DNA from: Chachezhania sediminis
Lineage (GTDB): Bacteria > Pseudomonadota > Alphaproteobacteria > Rhodobacterales > Rhodobacteraceae
Assembly (NCBI RefSeq): GCF_009765275.1
Contig: NZ_VOPH01000003.1
Location: forward strand, 434,001 to 498,000
Reading direction: 5' to 3'
Length of the DNA stretch: 64,000 nucleotides
Shown here: in pieces, positions 43,840 through 53,116 of the stretch
Layout: each line of letters starts with the position of its first letter
Position numbering within the stretch: position 1 is the first letter of the stretch
Made by a program: the position numbers and the translations under genes
Notes under the pieces: model-generated
Told to the model about the DNA's origin: nothing
Databases searched by the model: none
What the model saw: the letters and a program-made list of their open reading frames with translations, nothing else

Positions 43840-43852
43840 ATAGTTGGACTAT
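43840..43852. promoter_or_regulatory. Candidate LysR-type operator
   Basis: ATAGT and ACTAT form an inverted repeat around TGG just before the LysR start codon. A T-to-A spaced palindrome of this kind in the divergent region suits LysR autoregulation; it is only a pattern match. Confidence 0.35.
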
Positions 43853-43853
43853 C

Positions 43854-44783
43854 ATGTCGGATATCGACTGGCGCCACCTGCCGTCCCTGTCATCGCTCAG
43901 GGCCTTCGAACTGACAGCGCGGATGGGCAGCTTTGCGGCCGCGGCGCGGGCGCTGAACGTCACCCATGCGGCCGTGGCCCAGCAGGTCCGCGGGCTGGAG
44001 GCAGAGCTGGGCGTGGCCCTGGCCCGCCGGTCCGGGCGCAGTGTCCAGCTGACCGATGCCGGGGCCCGGCTGGCGGCCAGCCTGACCGAAGGTTTCGGCG
44101 TCATGGCGCAGGGCATCGCCGACGTGCGCCGGCAGCAGCAGGCGCAGCCGGTGCAGATCGCCGCAACGGTCTTCATCTCGCAATCGGTGATCCTGCCGCG
44201 GCTGCACGAGTTCTGGGAGCGACATCCCGACATCGCCGTTTCGGTCCTGCCGTCCCAGGACCTTGTCGACCTTGTGGCGCTGGGGTTCGACATCGGCATC
44301 CGGACCAGCTTCGGCGACCCCGACTGGCCGGGTTTCGATGCCCACCTCCTGCTGGAAAGCGAGGTGATCCTGGTGGGGGCGCCAACGCTGGTGAGGCCGG
44401 GGATGAAGCCGCTGGACGAGCTGCCGTGGATCTGGTCCCGAGGGTCCGACTATGACGAAGGCACGATCCGCGCCTTCGGCTTCGACCCGGCGAAGCTGCG
44501 CAATGTCGACCTGGGTACGCCGATCTTCCAGCTGGCGTCGGCGCGGCAGGGGCTGGGGCTGTGCGCGGCGACCGATATCATCGTCCGCTCGGACCTGGAG
44601 GCCGGGACGCTGGTGCGTCTGCCCGTACCGTCGCCCTTTTCGGTCCGTTACTATGCGGCCACGCCGAAGGGCCCGGTGCGCCCGCAGGCGAAGGTCTTCC
44701 TGGACTGGCTGATCTCGGTCATAGACCGCCCCGCCGGGCCCGAAGGGGCGGGGCAGGGCGGTGGTCAGGGCGGGGGCGCCTAG
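43854..44783 (+). CDS. LysR-family transcriptional regulator (GcvA-like)
   Basis: The protein is 309 residues. The N-terminal winged helix (SLSSLRAFELTARMGSFAAA, then ALNVTHAAVAQQVRGLE) is of the GcvA branch. Residues about 95-295 form the effector-binding domain. The C-terminal 15 residues are Gly/Gln-rich and probably disordered. It converges with the peptide-importer operon, sharing the CTAG at 44780-44783 for both stop codons. It may regulate that operon or the divergent small gene; the ligand is unknown. Confidence 0.9.
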   Translation: MSDIDWRHLPSLSSLRAFELTARMGSFAAAARALNVTHAAVAQQVRGLEAELGVALARRSGRSVQLTDAGARLAASLTEGFGVMAQGIADVRRQQQAQPVQIAATVFISQSVILPRLHEFWERHPDIAVSVLPSQDLVDLVALGFDIGIRTSFGDPDWPGFDAHLLLESEVILVGAPTLVRPGMKPLDELPWIWSRGSDYDEGTIRAFGFDPAKLRNVDLGTPIFQLASARQGLGLCAATDIIVRSDLEAGTLVRLPVPSPFSVRYYAATPKGPVRPQAKVFLDWLISVIDRPAGPEGAGQGGGQGGGA

Positions 44784-46414
44784 TTCCCCGCGCTTTGCAT
44801 CTTGCGGGTGTTCAGGACCTGTTCTAGCCAGCCCAGCTCCATCTCCGGGACCGACGACAGCAGCAGGTCGGTATAGTCGTCGAAGGGCGGCGACAGGACC
44901 TGCGTTTTCGGGCCGTAACGGACCACCTGCCCCTGGTACATCACCGCGATGGAATCGGCGATGGCCCGCACCGTTGCCAGGTCGTGGGTGATGAACATGT
45001 AGGCCACGTTCTCGGTCTTCTGCAGGTCCAGAAGCAGCTTCAGGATGCCGTCGGCAACCAGCGGGTCCAGGGCCGATGTGACCTCGTCGCACAGGATCAG
45101 TTGAGGTTCGGCCGCCAGCGCGCGGGCGATGCAGACGCGCTGCTTCTGCCCGCCCGACAGTTCCGCCGGATAGCGGTCCAGGAAGCCGTCGCCCATCTCG
45201 ATCTTTTCCAGCAGGTCCTTGACCCGCCGCTTCTTCTCGGCCCCGCGCAGGCCGAAATAGAACTCCAGCGGGCGGCCGATGATCGTGCCCACGGTCTGGC
45301 GCGGGTTCATCGCTGTGTCCGCCATCTGGTAGATCATCTGGACCTGCCGAAGGTCTTCGCGCGTCCGGCCTTCCATCGCGGACGACAGGGTGCGGCCGTC
45401 GAAGGTCACGCTGCCTTCGGACGGCGGCAGAAGCCCGGTGATCACCCGCGCCAGCGTCGACTTGCCCGATCCGCTTTCGCCCACCACGGCCAGTGTCTGG
45501 CCCGGATAGACCTCGACATTGATGTCGTGCAGCACGTCCCGGGGCAGGCCGCGATAGCGGGCGGTGATGTGTTCGACCTTCAGCACAGGCTCTGTGCCCG
45601 GGCCCTTTTCGACATGTTCGATCTGCCGGACCGACACCAGCGCGCGGGTATATTCCTCGCGCGGGGCGTTGATGATCTGGTCGGTCTCGCCATATTCGAC
45701 CGTCTCGCCATGGCGCAGGACCATGATGTGGTCGCTGACCTGCGCCACGACTGCCAGGTCGTGGGTGATATAGATCGCGGCCACGCCGGTTTCCCGGATC
45801 GCGGTCTTGATCGCGGCCAGCACGTCGATCTGGGTGGTCACGTCCAAGGCCGTCGTGGGCTCGTCAAAGATCACCAGGTCGGGACCGGGGCACAGTGCCA
45901 TGGCCGTCATTGCCCGCTGCAGCTGCCCGCCGGACACCTGGTGCGGATAGCGTTTGCCGAAGGTTTCGGGATCCGGCAGGCCAAGGGTGCGGAACAGTTC
46001 CACCGCCCGCGCCTCGGCCTCGGATTTCGACAGGCGCCCATGTTCCAGCGAGGTTTCGATCACCTGGTCCATGAGCTTCCGCGCCGGGTTGAAGGCAGCG
46101 GCGGCGGACTGGGCGACATAGGTGACCTCGGCCCCGCGCAGCTTGCGCAGGGCACCGGGACGGATCTTCAGGATGTCCCTGCCGTTCACGTCGACCGAGC
46201 CGCCCGTGATCTCGACCCCGCCGCGGCCATAGGCCAGGGCAGAGAGGCCGATGGTCGACTTGCCGGCGCCGCTTTCGCCGATCAGGCCCACCACCTTGCC
46301 CTTTTCCAGGTCCAGCGACACGCCCTTGACGATCTCCATCCACCGGGTCGGCTCTCCGGGGGGATAGACGGTGGCCCCGATCTTCAGGTCCCTGATCTTC
46401 AGAAGCTGGGTCAT
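44780..46414 (-). CDS. Peptide ABC transporter, double ATP-binding protein
   Basis: The protein is 544 residues with two ATPase domains. Domain 1 has [18 protein letters not shown] and [12 protein letters not shown]. Domain 2 has [18 protein letters not shown] and [12 protein letters not shown], a slight deviation from DEPTSALD. It powers the two permeases encoded upstream. ATG 46414 overlaps the permease stop by four bases; the longer open frame is rejected because it runs antisense-like through the permease in another frame. Confidence 0.93.
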   Translation of the reverse strand: MTQLLKIRDLKIGATVYPPGEPTRWMEIVKGVSLDLEKGKVVGLIGESGAGKSTIGLSALAYGRGGVEITGGSVDVNGRDILKIRPGALRKLRGAEVTYVAQSAAAAFNPARKLMDQVIETSLEHGRLSKSEAEARAVELFRTLGLPDPETFGKRYPHQVSGGQLQRAMTAMALCPGPDLVIFDEPTTALDVTTQIDVLAAIKTAIRETGVAAIYITHDLAVVAQVSDHIMVLRHGETVEYGETDQIINAPREEYTRALVSVRQIEHVEKGPGTEPVLKVEHITARYRGLPRDVLHDINVEVYPGQTLAVVGESGSGKSTLARVITGLLPPSEGSVTFDGRTLSSAMEGRTREDLRQVQMIYQMADTAMNPRQTVGTIIGRPLEFYFGLRGAEKKRRVKDLLEKIEMGDGFLDRYPAELSGGQKQRVCIARALAAEPQLILCDEVTSALDPLVADGILKLLLDLQKTENVAYMFITHDLATVRAIADSIAVMYQGQVVRYGPKTQVLSPPFDDYTDLLLSSVPEMELGWLEQVLNTRKMQSAGN

Positions 46415-47226
46415 CCGCGGCCCCCTTTCAGCGAAGAGGTGCGGTTCAGCACCCAGTCGGCCACGAGGTTGACCGAAATCGACAGCGCCGCGATGGCGAC
46501 GGCGGGATAAAGCGCCGCCGGGATGCCATAGACGATGCCTTCCTTGTTCTCCTTCACGATCCCGCCCCAGTCGGCCTGCGGCGGTTGCACGCCAAGGCCC
46601 AGGAACGACAGGGTGGAGATGAATAGCACCCCGAAGATGAAGCGCAGGCCCAGTTCGGACACCAGCGGCGACAGGGCGTTGGGCAGGATTTCCCGGAAGA
46701 TGATCCAGGTCCGGCGCTCGCCGCGCAGACGCGCGGCCTCGACATAATCCATGACGGTGATGTCGACGGCAACGGCGCGGGACAGCCGGAAGACGCGCGT
46801 GGATTCCAGCAGGCCCATCACCAGAACAAGCACCAGCACCGTCGTCGGCGTGACCGACAGGACGACCAGTGCGAAGATCAGGGCCGGGATCGACATGACA
46901 AGGTCGACAAAGCGCGACAGCGCCTGATCGGCCCAGCCGCCCAGCACCGCGGCCAGAAGGCCAAGCGCGGTGCCGACACCGAAGGCCACCAGCGTCGCAG
47001 CCGTGGCGATGAAGATCGTCGTCCGCCCGCCGTAGATCAGCCGGGTCAGCAGGTCGCGCCCGATATTGTCGGTGCCCAGCCAGAACTTGTCGGATGCGGG
47101 TTCCCACACGCCGCCCACGACCTCGGCCATGCCGTAGGGCGCGAGCAGCGGCGCGAAGATTGCGGCCAGGAAGAACAGGACCGTTATGATCAGGCCCAGG
47201 GCTGCACCAAGGGGGATGCGTCTCAT
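46411..47226 (-). CDS. Peptide ABC transporter permease, DppC type (possible frameshifted N-terminus)
   Basis: The 271-residue inner-membrane protein has about six spans. It carries LGTDNIGRDLLTRLIYG, an EAA loop (EAARLRGERRTWIIFREILP) and a C-terminal FLGLGVQPPQADWG motif. The visible frame starts at 47226. However, another ATG at 47276 overlaps the DppB stop as ATGA and reads MTANTIYPTPNQRGG up to a run of seven C (plus strand, 47233-47239). One extra base there would join it in frame, so the true N-terminus may be 17 residues longer. Confidence 0.9.
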   Translation of the reverse strand: MRRIPLGAALGLIITVLFFLAAIFAPLLAPYGMAEVVGGVWEPASDKFWLGTDNIGRDLLTRLIYGGRTTIFIATAATLVAFGVGTALGLLAAVLGGWADQALSRFVDLVMSIPALIFALVVLSVTPTTVLVLVLVMGLLESTRVFRLSRAVAVDITVMDYVEAARLRGERRTWIIFREILPNALSPLVSELGLRFIFGVLFISTLSFLGLGVQPPQADWGGIVKENKEGIVYGIPAALYPAVAIAALSISVNLVADWVLNRTSSLKGGRG

Positions 47227-47272
47227 GTCCGGCCCCCCCGCTGGTTCGGGGTCGGGTAGATGGTGTTCGCGG

Positions 47273-48229
47273 TCATTTCGGATGCCTCAGCCTTGGGTTG
47301 GCCAGGATCGCGACGATGTCGGCGATCATGTTCAGGCTGATGTAGACGAAGGCAAAGACCATTCCGCAGGCCTGCACCACGGGGACGTCGCGCTTGGAAA
47401 CGTGGTCCACCATGTACTGGCCCATGCCCGGGTAGACGAAGACGACCTCGACCACCACGACGCCCACGACGAGGTAGGCCAGGTTCAGCATGACGACGTT
47501 GACCACCGGGGCCACCGCGTTCGGGAAGGCGTGCCGCCAGATGATGGTGAAACGCTTCAGGCCCTTCAGCTCTGCCGTTTCGATATAGGCCGACTGCATC
47601 ACGTTCAGGATCGCGGCGCGGGTCATCCGCATCATATGCGCCAGCACCACCAGCACCAGGACCAGCACGGGCAGGGCGACCGCATTCAGCTTTTGGGCCA
47701 GCGTCATGCCGTCATAGACCATGGCCATCGAAGGGAACCAGCGCAGCTTCACCGCGACGAAGTAGATCACCAGATACCCGATCAGGAATTCCGGAAGCGA
47801 GATCGAGGCCAGCGTGATCGTGGAAATCAGCCGGTCGGGCCAGCGGTCGCGAAAGCGGACGGCGATCAGGCCCAGCAGAACCGCCAGCGGTACGGCGATG
47901 ATCGCGGCGCAGCCTGCCAGGAACAGCGTGTTCGACAGCCGTTTCCCGATGGAGGTTGCGATGTCCATGTTGTTGGTCAGCGCGGTGCCGAAATCGCCAT
48001 GCAGCACGCCGGTCAGCCAGCTGATGTATCGGGTCAGCGGCGGTTCGTTCAGTCCCAGCTCGGCGCGCAGGTTCGCCAGTGCTTCGGGCGTGGCGGACTG
48101 GCCCAGGATTTCCTGCGCCACGTCGCCCGGCATCAGCGATGTCCCGACAAAGATCAGGATCGACGCCGCGAAGAGCAGGACGAGGCCCAGCGCGATGCGC
48201 TGGGCCAGCAGTCTTGCGAGAAGCCCCAT
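47273..48229 (-). CDS. Peptide ABC transporter permease, DppB type
   Basis: The 318-residue protein starts MGLLARLLAQRIALGLVLLF, followed by GTSLMPGDVAQEI. Six spans are expected, with an EAA loop TAELKGLKRFTIIWRHAFP near residue 215. ATG 48229 follows the binding-protein stop by one base; the TTG at 48241 would lie inside the upstream gene. It forms the channel with the DppC-type partner. Confidence 0.92.
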   Translation of the reverse strand: MGLLARLLAQRIALGLVLLFAASILIFVGTSLMPGDVAQEILGQSATPEALANLRAELGLNEPPLTRYISWLTGVLHGDFGTALTNNMDIATSIGKRLSNTLFLAGCAAIIAVPLAVLLGLIAVRFRDRWPDRLISTITLASISLPEFLIGYLVIYFVAVKLRWFPSMAMVYDGMTLAQKLNAVALPVLVLVLVVLAHMMRMTRAAILNVMQSAYIETAELKGLKRFTIIWRHAFPNAVAPVVNVVMLNLAYLVVGVVVVEVVFVYPGMGQYMVDHVSKRDVPVVQACGMVFAFVYISLNMIADIVAILANPRLRHPK

Positions 48230-48230
48230 C

Positions 48231-49817
48231 CTATGCGGCAACCCACATCTTCATGGGCCCGTACATGTTCATGAGGTCATAGCCCCGGACCCCATCGACC
48301 CAGCCGGCCACGCGGTCGGATGTGGCGCCCAGGAAGTCGTTGAACATCGGGCAGACCAGGCCGCCTGTTTCGTTCAGGATCATGCCCATGTCGGCATACA
48401 TGACCTTGCGCTTCTCTTCGTCCAGTTCCGCCCGGGCCGCGATCAGCATCTGGTCGAACTTCGGATCGTTGAAGCGGGTGTCGTTCCAGTCCGCGGTCGA
48501 CAGGTAGGCCGTCGAATACATCTGGTCCTGGGTCGACCGGCCGCCCCAGTAGGACGTGCAGAACGGCTTGACGTTCCAGACTTCCGACCAGTAGCCGTCA
48601 TTGGGCTCGCGCTTGATTTCCAGCGGGATGTTGGCCTTGGCCAGCGACTGCTGGAACAGCGCGGAGGCATCCGGCGCGCCGGGGAACGAGTTTTCCGAGG
48701 TGCGCAGCAGGATCGGCCCGTCAAAGCCCGACTTCTTGTAGTGAAAGGCGGCCTTGTCGGGATCGTATTCGCGCTGGGGCAGCTCGGTATAAAGCGGATA
48801 ATACGCGTTGATGGGCGTGTCGTTCCCGATAGAGCCATAGCCGGCCAGGATCTTGTCGACCATCTCCTGCCGGTCGATGCCGTACTTCAGCGCCAGACGC
48901 AGGTCGTTGTTGTCGAAAGGTGCGGCATCGCAATGGGCGATGAACACATAGTGGCCCGGACCGGTGGTCGAATGGACCGTGATCCCCGGTGCGCGCCCGA
49001 TCAGGCCCGCGGTCTGTGGCGGCACGCGGTCGATCATGTCGACCTGACCCGATTGCAGGGCGGCCACGCGGGCGGTGTTGTCGTTGATCACCACCAGCTC
49101 GATCGTGTCGGCATAGCCCATGTCGCCCCAGTAGTTGGGGTTCTTTTCGGCCACGAAGCGCACGCCCATGTCGACGCTCTTCAGGATGTAGGGGCCGGTG
49201 CCGATGGCCGCGTCGGGGGCGTCGCGCCCGCCGTTCGGCTGGATGATCAGGTGCCAGTCCGTCATCAGATAGGGCAGGTCGGCATTCGCGTCGTCAAGTT
49301 CGACGATGAAGGTGTCGTCGCCTTCGGTCCGCATGTTGGTGATGCCGCGCATCACGCCCAGGGCGCCGGACTTCGTGTTCTCGTCGGAATGGCGCAGCAT
49401 CGTCTGCAGCACGTCATCGGCGGTCACGTTCTTGCCGTTCGAGAACTGGGCATCGGTGCGGATCTTGAAGGTCCAGACCTTCGCATCGGGCGAGGACCAG
49501 TATTCCGTCGCCAGCGTGGGCTCCAGCCCGCCATGGGGCGCCAGGCCCAGCAGCGGTTCGCCCCACATGCGCAGAAGCGCCAGCGAGACGGTGTTGGTGC
49601 CCAGTGCCGGGTCCAGCGAGTCCGAGGTCGATCCACCCTGGATCCCCATGCGGATGGTTCCGCCCATCTGGGGGCCGGCGGCCTGGACGGCGCTGGACAG
49701 AAGAAGGTTGGCGCCGGCGGCGGTCAGGCCAAGGGCTGCGGCGCGGCCAAAGAAGGCGCGGCGCGACATCCGGCCCACGGCGACCCGCGCGGCCAGATAG
49801 TGAAGCTGATCGGTCAT
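48231..49817 (-). CDS. Peptide-type ABC substrate-binding protein with Tat-like signal
   Basis: The protein is 528 residues starting MTDQLHYLAARVAVG. The twin-arginine-type signal SRRAFFGRAAALGLTAAGAN precedes the cleavage region AVQAAGP. The mature protein shows MGIQGGSTSDSLDPALGTN and AIGTGPYILKSVDMG, classic for SBP family 5. GGAGGAA precedes the ATG. A Tat signal would mean it folds in the cytoplasm before export. It leads a four-gene importer operon; the ligand is unknown. Confidence 0.92.
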   Translation of the reverse strand: MTDQLHYLAARVAVGRMSRRAFFGRAAALGLTAAGANLLLSSAVQAAGPQMGGTIRMGIQGGSTSDSLDPALGTNTVSLALLRMWGEPLLGLAPHGGLEPTLATEYWSSPDAKVWTFKIRTDAQFSNGKNVTADDVLQTMLRHSDENTKSGALGVMRGITNMRTEGDDTFIVELDDANADLPYLMTDWHLIIQPNGGRDAPDAAIGTGPYILKSVDMGVRFVAEKNPNYWGDMGYADTIELVVINDNTARVAALQSGQVDMIDRVPPQTAGLIGRAPGITVHSTTGPGHYVFIAHCDAAPFDNNDLRLALKYGIDRQEMVDKILAGYGSIGNDTPINAYYPLYTELPQREYDPDKAAFHYKKSGFDGPILLRTSENSFPGAPDASALFQQSLAKANIPLEIKREPNDGYWSEVWNVKPFCTSYWGGRSTQDQMYSTAYLSTADWNDTRFNDPKFDQMLIAARAELDEEKRKVMYADMGMILNETGGLVCPMFNDFLGATSDRVAGWVDGVRGYDLMNMYGPMKMWVAA

Positions 49818-49990
49818 GAATTCCTCCTGCGGCCGTTCCGGACCGTCATGGTTCTTGATGACGAATGCGCCAGAGCATGCCGATTTCGCCCCGGGTCGCA
49901 AGGGGCAAGGCCTCCGACGCCGGGGAATGCGACAGGTTCCGCGCGCTATGCCTCAAGTTAAAGCATTGGCATTAAAGTGGAAATACGACC

Positions 49991-50434
49991 TCAGGCGTCC
50001 GTATCCATCCAGATTGTCACCGGCCCGTCATTGATCAGGGCGACCTTCATGTCGGCGCCAAAGCGTCCTTTTGCCACGTCGATCCCCTGATCTGTCAGCG
50101 CCTGGGCAAAATGCTCGTAGAGCTTTTCGCCCTCTTCCGGCGCCGCGGCAGAGGAAAAGCCCGGCCGGTTGCCCCGCTTCGTGTCGGCGGCCAGGGTGAA
50201 CTGGCTGACCACCAGTGCACCGCCCCCGATATCCAGCACCGAGCGGTTCATCCGCCCGTTCTCGTCCTGGAAGATCCGCAGCTTCGCGATCTTCGCGGCC
50301 AACCTCTCGGCCTCGTTCGGTCCGTCGCCCTGCATGGCGCAGATCAGTACCAGAAGCCCGCGTTCCGTGGCGCCGATCACCTCTCCGTCGACGGTGACCG
50401 AGGCTTCGGCGACCCTTTGCAGCAGCACGCGCAT
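49991..50434 (-). CDS. dtd: D-aminoacyl-tRNA deacylase
   Basis: The 147-residue cytoplasmic protein is of normal length for Dtd. It starts [17 protein letters not shown] and carries the two signature motifs SQFTLAAD (about 77-84) and [12 protein letters not shown] (near the C-terminus, cross-subunit Gly-Pro). It removes D-amino acids and glycine from mischarged tRNA as a homodimer. ATG 50434 lies four bases after the nitroreductase stop; the longer open frame is not protein-like. Confidence 0.96.
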   Translation of the reverse strand: MRVLLQRVAEASVTVDGEVIGATERGLLVLICAMQGDGPNEAERLAAKIAKLRIFQDENGRMNRSVLDIGGGALVVSQFTLAADTKRGNRPGFSSAAAPEEGEKLYEHFAQALTDQGIDVAKGRFGADMKVALINDGPVTIWMDTDA

Positions 50435-50438
50435 GGGA

Positions 50439-51113
50439 TCAGCCCCGCCAGTCGACGATCTCGGCGACCTCGGCCCGCCCGGTACGGAACCGGTTCGCCG
50501 GATGGTCCGGATCGGCATAGCCGAAGGAAATCGCACAGACCGCCAGACGGTCGTCCGGAATGCCGAAATAGCGGTGCAGGAAAGGGGCATAGCCTGCGAC
50601 GGCCGCCTGCGCGATGGTCGCCACGCCCCGCGCCTGGGCCGCAAGCGTGAAGCCGGTGACGAAGCCGCCGCAATCGACGCCGCCATAGGGGCCCAGCTCG
50701 GCGGGGCTTGTCACGATGGCGCAATGGGGCGCGCCGAACAGGGCAAAGTTCTCCATCGCCTGCCGGGCCGATCCCTCGCGGTCCCCCTTGGTCACCCCAA
50801 CGGCATCGTAAAGCTGCCAGCCGCAGGTCCGCCGCCGCTCCTGGTAGATGCCCGAATAGCCCGAGGGAAAGTCCAGGTCCGTCCCCGGCGTGCCCGAGGT
50901 CGCTTCGGCGATCAGCGCCGAGCGGAATGCATCCGTTTCGGGTCCCGAGGTGACCACCAACTGCCAGGGTTGCGCATTGCACCATGACGGCACCTTGCGA
51001 GCTGTATCGACGATCGCCTCGATCTCGGCCCTGGGCACCGGGTCGGACTTGAACCCCCGACAGGAAAAACGCGCTGCAAACAGCGCATCCAGCGCCACAG
51101 GATCCATGCTCAT
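50439..51113 (-). CDS. Nitroreductase family flavoprotein
   Basis: The protein is 224 residues. FMN-binding elements are visible: [12 protein letters not shown] (Arg pair), [20 protein letters not shown], and the C-terminal [20 protein letters not shown](P)H-dependent reduction of nitro compounds, quinones or related substrates is expected. It is longer than oxygen-insensitive NfsB-like minimal types and resembles those acting on aromatic substrates. Two starts are possible (51113 or 51107). Coupled to dtd, without known functional link. Confidence 0.9.
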   Translation of the reverse strand: MSMDPVALDALFAARFSCRGFKSDPVPRAEIEAIVDTARKVPSWCNAQPWQLVVTSGPETDAFRSALIAEATSGTPGTDLDFPSGYSGIYQERRRTCGWQLYDAVGVTKGDREGSARQAMENFALFGAPHCAIVTSPAELGPYGGVDCGGFVTGFTLAAQARGVATIAQAAVAGYAPFLHRYFGIPDDRLAVCAISFGYADPDHPANRFRTGRAEVAEIVDWRG

Positions 51114-51342
51114 CGATTCCTCCCGCAAAATCCGGTGGCCAGACTGACCGCGCCCCAAGCCCGCTTCAACCCGAAACGACCGCACGCCACCCCGAACCCG
51201 GGCCCCATATCCCCACTTCTTCGGTCTCCAAATACCTCGGGGGAGTCGCCCGGAACGGGCGGCGGGGGCAGAGCCCCCAACCGAGACAGGCAAGCGGGTC
51301 CGACATTCGCGCCATGAAGCGGTGCCCGCAAAACCGCCGTAG

Positions 51343-51397
51343 GGTGCGTGCTCCGCAGGCACCGCCGTCCATGAAAGGTGCGTGGAAACCACGCACC
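51343..51397. repeat. Two copies of the dispersed GGTGCGTGG palindrome
   Basis: The first copy (51343-51363) has arms GGTGCGTGC and GCAGGCACC around TCC with one mismatch. The second (51377-51397) has perfect arms GGTGCGTGG and CCACGCACC around AAA. The second copy touches the stop codon of the zinc-ribbon gene. Both face the 284-base gap 51114-51397, in which no gene was seen. Confidence 0.85.
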
Positions 51398-52522
51398 CTA
51401 CTGGCTGTGTGCGATGATGTATCCCGCGGCGCCCGCCACGATCGCGCCCAGTACCACCGCCACTGCGATCTTCCAGGCCGACCAGGGCCGTTCGCCCTGG
51501 ACCCGGCCGGTGCGGCCGTTGACGACGAAACGATAGGTCTCGCCCCGGTACTTGTAGGCCGCCAGCCACACCGGCAGCAGGATGTGCTTGAAGGTCACGT
51601 CCCGCACGTCGGTCTGGATCGAATGGATCCGCTGCTGGTCGCCGCCGATGTCGAAGCGCACGTCGCGCTCGATCACGCGCGCCATGTGCGCGCGCGCTTC
51701 CTGGTAGCCCGCCACCAGCTCGACCGTATAGCCTTCGGCCCGAAACCCTGCCAGGAACTGCGGCTGGTAGGGCACCAGCGCCGGCAGGTCCCAGGGTTCC
51801 AGCGCATCGGTGAACTTCTTCGGCAGGCTGGTCGCGGCCAGCACCAGCACGTCGTCGAAGAACCGCCGCACCCGTCCCGCTGCCGGGAACCAGCGGATGC
51901 GGGCCACTTGTTCCTGCACTGCCTTGCCGTCCCGCATCACCGTCCGCGTCTCATAATAGATCACCCCGCGCTCGCCGCGATAGTCGGACGTCGTATCGGC
52001 ATCGAAGGTCCAGTAGGGGACATAGATCCCCTGCATCCTGCGCCCCTTGCGGGCATAGTCCTTCAGGCCGGAGGGCGCGAACCACAGCCGGCCCAGCCAG
52101 TCGGTCATCGCCTTGTGGGCGGCGGGTTCGTCCAGCGCGAAGGGCAGCACGCCCTTGGGCTTGATCACCCTTGTCGTGCCGGTATCGGTCACCACCGGCG
52201 TCGCGCAGAACGGGCATTCCGCGGCATGGGTGGCGGGGTCGAATTCGAAGGTCGCCCCGCAATTGGGGCAGGACACGACCCGGGCCACAGCCATCTCGAC
52301 CTCGGGCAGCCGATGCGCCACGGCAGCGTCGAAATCCAGTTCCTGCAGGGCCGCATGGCCCCAGGGACCCGCGCCCACATGTTCGGTATGTCCGCAATGG
52401 TCGCAGACCAGCTGACCGCTTTTGGGATCGAAGCGGTAATCGGCACCGCACTGGTCGCAGGGGAAATGGTGCTCAACCTCCGGTTTGACCGGTTCTGGCA
52501 GAGGCGGTAGGCTTTCCGTCAT
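51398..52522 (-). CDS. Zinc-ribbon protein with C-terminal membrane anchor (TFIIB/PriA-type ribbon)
   Basis: The protein is 374 residues starting MTESLPPLPE at 52522. Four CxxC pairs form two zinc ribbons: CDQC/CDHC (about 20-41) and CPNC/CPFC (about 83-105). A middle region with many Trp/Tyr (YVPYWTFDADTTSDYRG) follows. The C-terminus is a single span (IAVAVVLGAIVAGAAGYIIA), so the bulk faces the cytoplasm. Proteins like this are often called primosomal protein N' relatives but have no helicase domain. It may be a partner of the SPFH-GYF protein encoded nearby. Confidence 0.8.
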   Translation of the reverse strand: MTESLPPLPEPVKPEVEHHFPCDQCGADYRFDPKSGQLVCDHCGHTEHVGAGPWGHAALQELDFDAAVAHRLPEVEMAVARVVSCPNCGATFEFDPATHAAECPFCATPVVTDTGTTRVIKPKGVLPFALDEPAAHKAMTDWLGRLWFAPSGLKDYARKGRRMQGIYVPYWTFDADTTSDYRGERGVIYYETRTVMRDGKAVQEQVARIRWFPAAGRVRRFFDDVLVLAATSLPKKFTDALEPWDLPALVPYQPQFLAGFRAEGYTVELVAGYQEARAHMARVIERDVRFDIGGDQQRIHSIQTDVRDVTFKHILLPVWLAAYKYRGETYRFVVNGRTGRVQGERPWSAWKIAVAVVLGAIVAGAAGYIIAHSQ

Positions 52523-52641
52523 ACTGACACACTTTCTTCGTTCGGGTCGGGGCGCGCAGAGGCTGGGGCAGGTCCTTCCGGCGCCGGTATCCGCTTCTGG
52601 ACGACGGGCGGTCAGCCATTGCCAGGGGGGAGGAACCGGCC

Positions 52642-53082
52642 ATGCCAATGAACCAGCTTAACGTCGAAATCCAGGACATGGTGCGCGGGCACGGGCATTG
52701 GAAGCAGCAGCTGCGCCTGGCTGTCGCCAGGATGCCCGAGGCGATCTCGGTCGAGCTGGTCCGGCGCGAAGACACGGGCCCGATGGGCAAATGGCTGGCC
52801 GAGGTCGGCCAGGACCCGGCCCGGTCCCATGGCCCGCATTTCGACAAGGTCCGCCTGCTGCACCGGGATTTCCTGATCGAAGCCGCGAAGATCGCCCAAC
52901 TGGCCCGGACCGGCGATGTCGAGGACGCGCTGGAAGGGTTCGAGGAGGGCAGCGCGATGCAGCGCAGTTCGGACGCGCTGCTGGCGGAAATGACCAAGTG
53001 GTGGCTTTACACGATCCGCCCCAGCTCGGCCCGGAAGTCGGCCGCCATCCGGCCCGGTGCGCCCACGAAACCGCGGGACTAG
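52642..53082 (+). CDS. CZB-like (chemoreceptor zinc-binding) domain protein
   Basis: The 146-residue cytoplasmic protein has the pattern of a CZB domain: HGHWKQQLRLAV near residue 17, GPMGKWLAEVG near 47, and FDKVRLLHRDFLIEAA near 68. CZB normally binds zinc through three His and one Cys. Here the His in HGHW and LLHRDF are kept but the usual Cys before G-K-W is replaced, so zinc binding could be weak or absent. It stands alone on the plus strand in the minus-strand cluster. A role in zinc or hypochlorite sensing is inference. Confidence 0.7.
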   Translation: MPMNQLNVEIQDMVRGHGHWKQQLRLAVARMPEAISVELVRREDTGPMGKWLAEVGQDPARSHGPHFDKVRLLHRDFLIEAAKIAQLARTGDVEDALEGFEEGSAMQRSSDALLAEMTKWWLYTIRPSSARKSAAIRPGAPTKPRD

Positions 53083-53116
53083 GGGCGCGGGCCGCAGGGC
53101 TCCGTCCATTACCATG

